Shown one piece after another: positions 30,912 through 31,401 of a stretch of DNA of 31,401 nt. Position 1 is the stretch's first letter, and every line of letters begins with the position of its first letter. This stretch comes from a virus: the IMG/VR virus record IMGVR_UViG_3300033144_005525, positions 1 to 31,401 of that record. The stretch is one strand, 5' to 3'. The translations under genes and the position numbers were made by a program. The notes below the pieces were generated by a model, which saw nothing but the letters and a program-made list of their open reading frames with translations, had not been told where the DNA came from and searched no databases.

Positions 30912-31268
30912 CTACTCGCGGGTCATCAACCCAGACCACTCACCCATCTCTAGTTCTGGTGGAATAGCCATTAGCACGTCCTCGATGCGGAGGAGGAAGA
31001 TCTGGCAGTCGTCTTCATCCCGCTGGAAGGCATCGTGGAAGGCGTCCTTCAAGAAGCCCCGGTAGCAAACACGCTCCCCGGGCTCGACTTCCTTCATGGC
31101 CTCCGGACCACACTTGAGGACCATCCCAGTTCCTTCCATGACTCGCTCGACCTTGGTGAGCTCGTCGGTGAGAACGATCCCACCTAGAGTCTTCTTGACT
31201 CTGGGATCAGCTTTCACCAACACCCACTTGTGGAGTGGTCGGAAGGTCCTCCAATCGACGAGGGTCAT
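30912..31268 (-). CDS. GroES-like co-chaperonin (118 aa)
   Basis: The N-terminal RPLHKWVLVKAD (residues 10-21) matches the PLHDRVLVK start of GroES. The mobile-loop region follows at 22-38 with GGIVL (29-33), the hydrophobic tripeptide that contacts GroEL. Later blocks GxMVLKCGPEA, VEPGERVCYRG and LLRIEDVLMAIPP match the GroES barrel pattern (VxVGDxVxFxxG, then a terminal VLA-type strand). At 118 residues it is longer than bacterial GroES (about 97), with insertions in the barrel and a tail like phage versions. The ATG at 31268 overlaps the upstream stop as ATGA. It would adapt host GroEL to phage protein folding, often capsid, as T4 gp31 does. Confidence 0.78.
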   Translation of the reverse strand: MTLVDWRTFRPLHKWVLVKADPRVKKTLGGIVLTDELTKVERVMEGTGMVLKCGPEAMKEVEPGERVCYRGFLKDAFHDAFQRDEDDCQIFLLRIEDVLMAIPPELEMGEWSGLMTRE

Positions 31269-31401
31269 ACCTGTTCTGTTCCGTCCAGCCCTGAAGGGAT
31301 CGGAGTCTCCACCACCTGAGGCTTCCTCTCTTCTTCGGGCTTCAGGCCCAGAGCAACGAGGATGTCACTCTTGAGCCAAGACTGGGCCGGCTTGGAGAGG
31401 C
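31265..31401 (-). CDS. Unrecognised protein, 3' part (runs off right edge)
   Basis: Forty-four codons of an open minus-strand frame precede a TGA at 31265-31267, whose bases overlap the GroES-like ATG as ATGA. The visible part reads SKPAQSWLKSDILVALGLKP, then EEERKP and PIPSGLDGTEQV. It has a charged helix and a proline-rich end. Too little is present for an assignment, but the stop/start overlap makes it part of the same operon. Confidence 0.65.
   Translation of the reverse strand, partial: LSKPAQSWLKSDILVALGLKPEEERKPQVVETPIPSGLDGTEQV

Noticed and set aside
1-31401. tRNA genes, CRISPR arrays, insertion sequences, attachment sites
   Set aside because: No cloverleaf-like sequence, spaced short repeats, transposase or integrase motifs were found on reading both strands by eye. 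A tRNA or CRISPR search program would settle it.

Overview
The window is a stretch of a tailed double-stranded DNA phage genome (Caudoviricetes). It has a tape measure gene, baseplate or hub-like genes, three mosaic fibre or receptor-type proteins, a phage sigma factor, a DNA ligase, a GIY-YIG endonuclease and a GroES-like co-chaperonin. There are no rRNA, tRNA or cellular housekeeping genes, and genes are packed with 1-22 nt overlaps. Shine-Dalgarno sequences are of the bacterial GGAGG type. The host cannot be named from this sequence, and no capsid, portal, terminase, sheath or tube gene is visible here.

Layout. (1) 1-20974, minus strand, read right to left: one long tail operon. It starts with the tape measure protein (17252-20974), then two small proteins, a baseplate-like protein (15458-16834) and a 1274-residue hub-like protein (11634-15458). 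Next comes a cluster of small proteins sharing an [AG]F-x-[DS]-EL-x-KIA peptide (10053-11575) and a sigma-70 family factor (9196-10056). The block ends with a tandem pair of paralogous virion proteins (6967-8966), small proteins, and three large modular proteins (67-6163), followed by the start of another gene at the left edge. A sigma70-like promoter (21004-21033) sits just upstream of the tape measure gene. Most junctions are 1-nt stop/start overlaps (TAATG, TGATG, TAGTG), so translation is probably coupled throughout. (2) 20975-22596: a switch region with one plus-strand membrane protein gene, a strong terminator hairpin, a small minus-strand gene, and a GIY-YIG nuclease with its own near-consensus promoter. 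(3) 22597-25392, plus strand: an ATP-dependent DNA ligase followed by four small overlapping genes of unknown function. (4) 25389-31401, minus strand: an operon of mostly unrecognised small and medium proteins. It includes several zinc-ribbon or SWIM-type proteins, a ribbon-helix-helix protein, a truncated HerA-like P-loop protein and a GroES-like protein, and it runs off the right edge.

How the genes fit together. Block 1 builds the tail and its adsorption apparatus, and it carries a sigma factor that could direct phage-specific transcription. Blocks 3 and 4 look like DNA metabolism, regulation and folding support. The least explained features are the KIA peptide shared by proteins next to the sigma gene, a hairpin directly in front of the sigma start, a GIY-YIG nuclease joined to a ribbon-helix-helix-like domain on a near-leaderless transcript, a ligase with an altered active-site motif, and an ATPase cut off just after its P-loop region.
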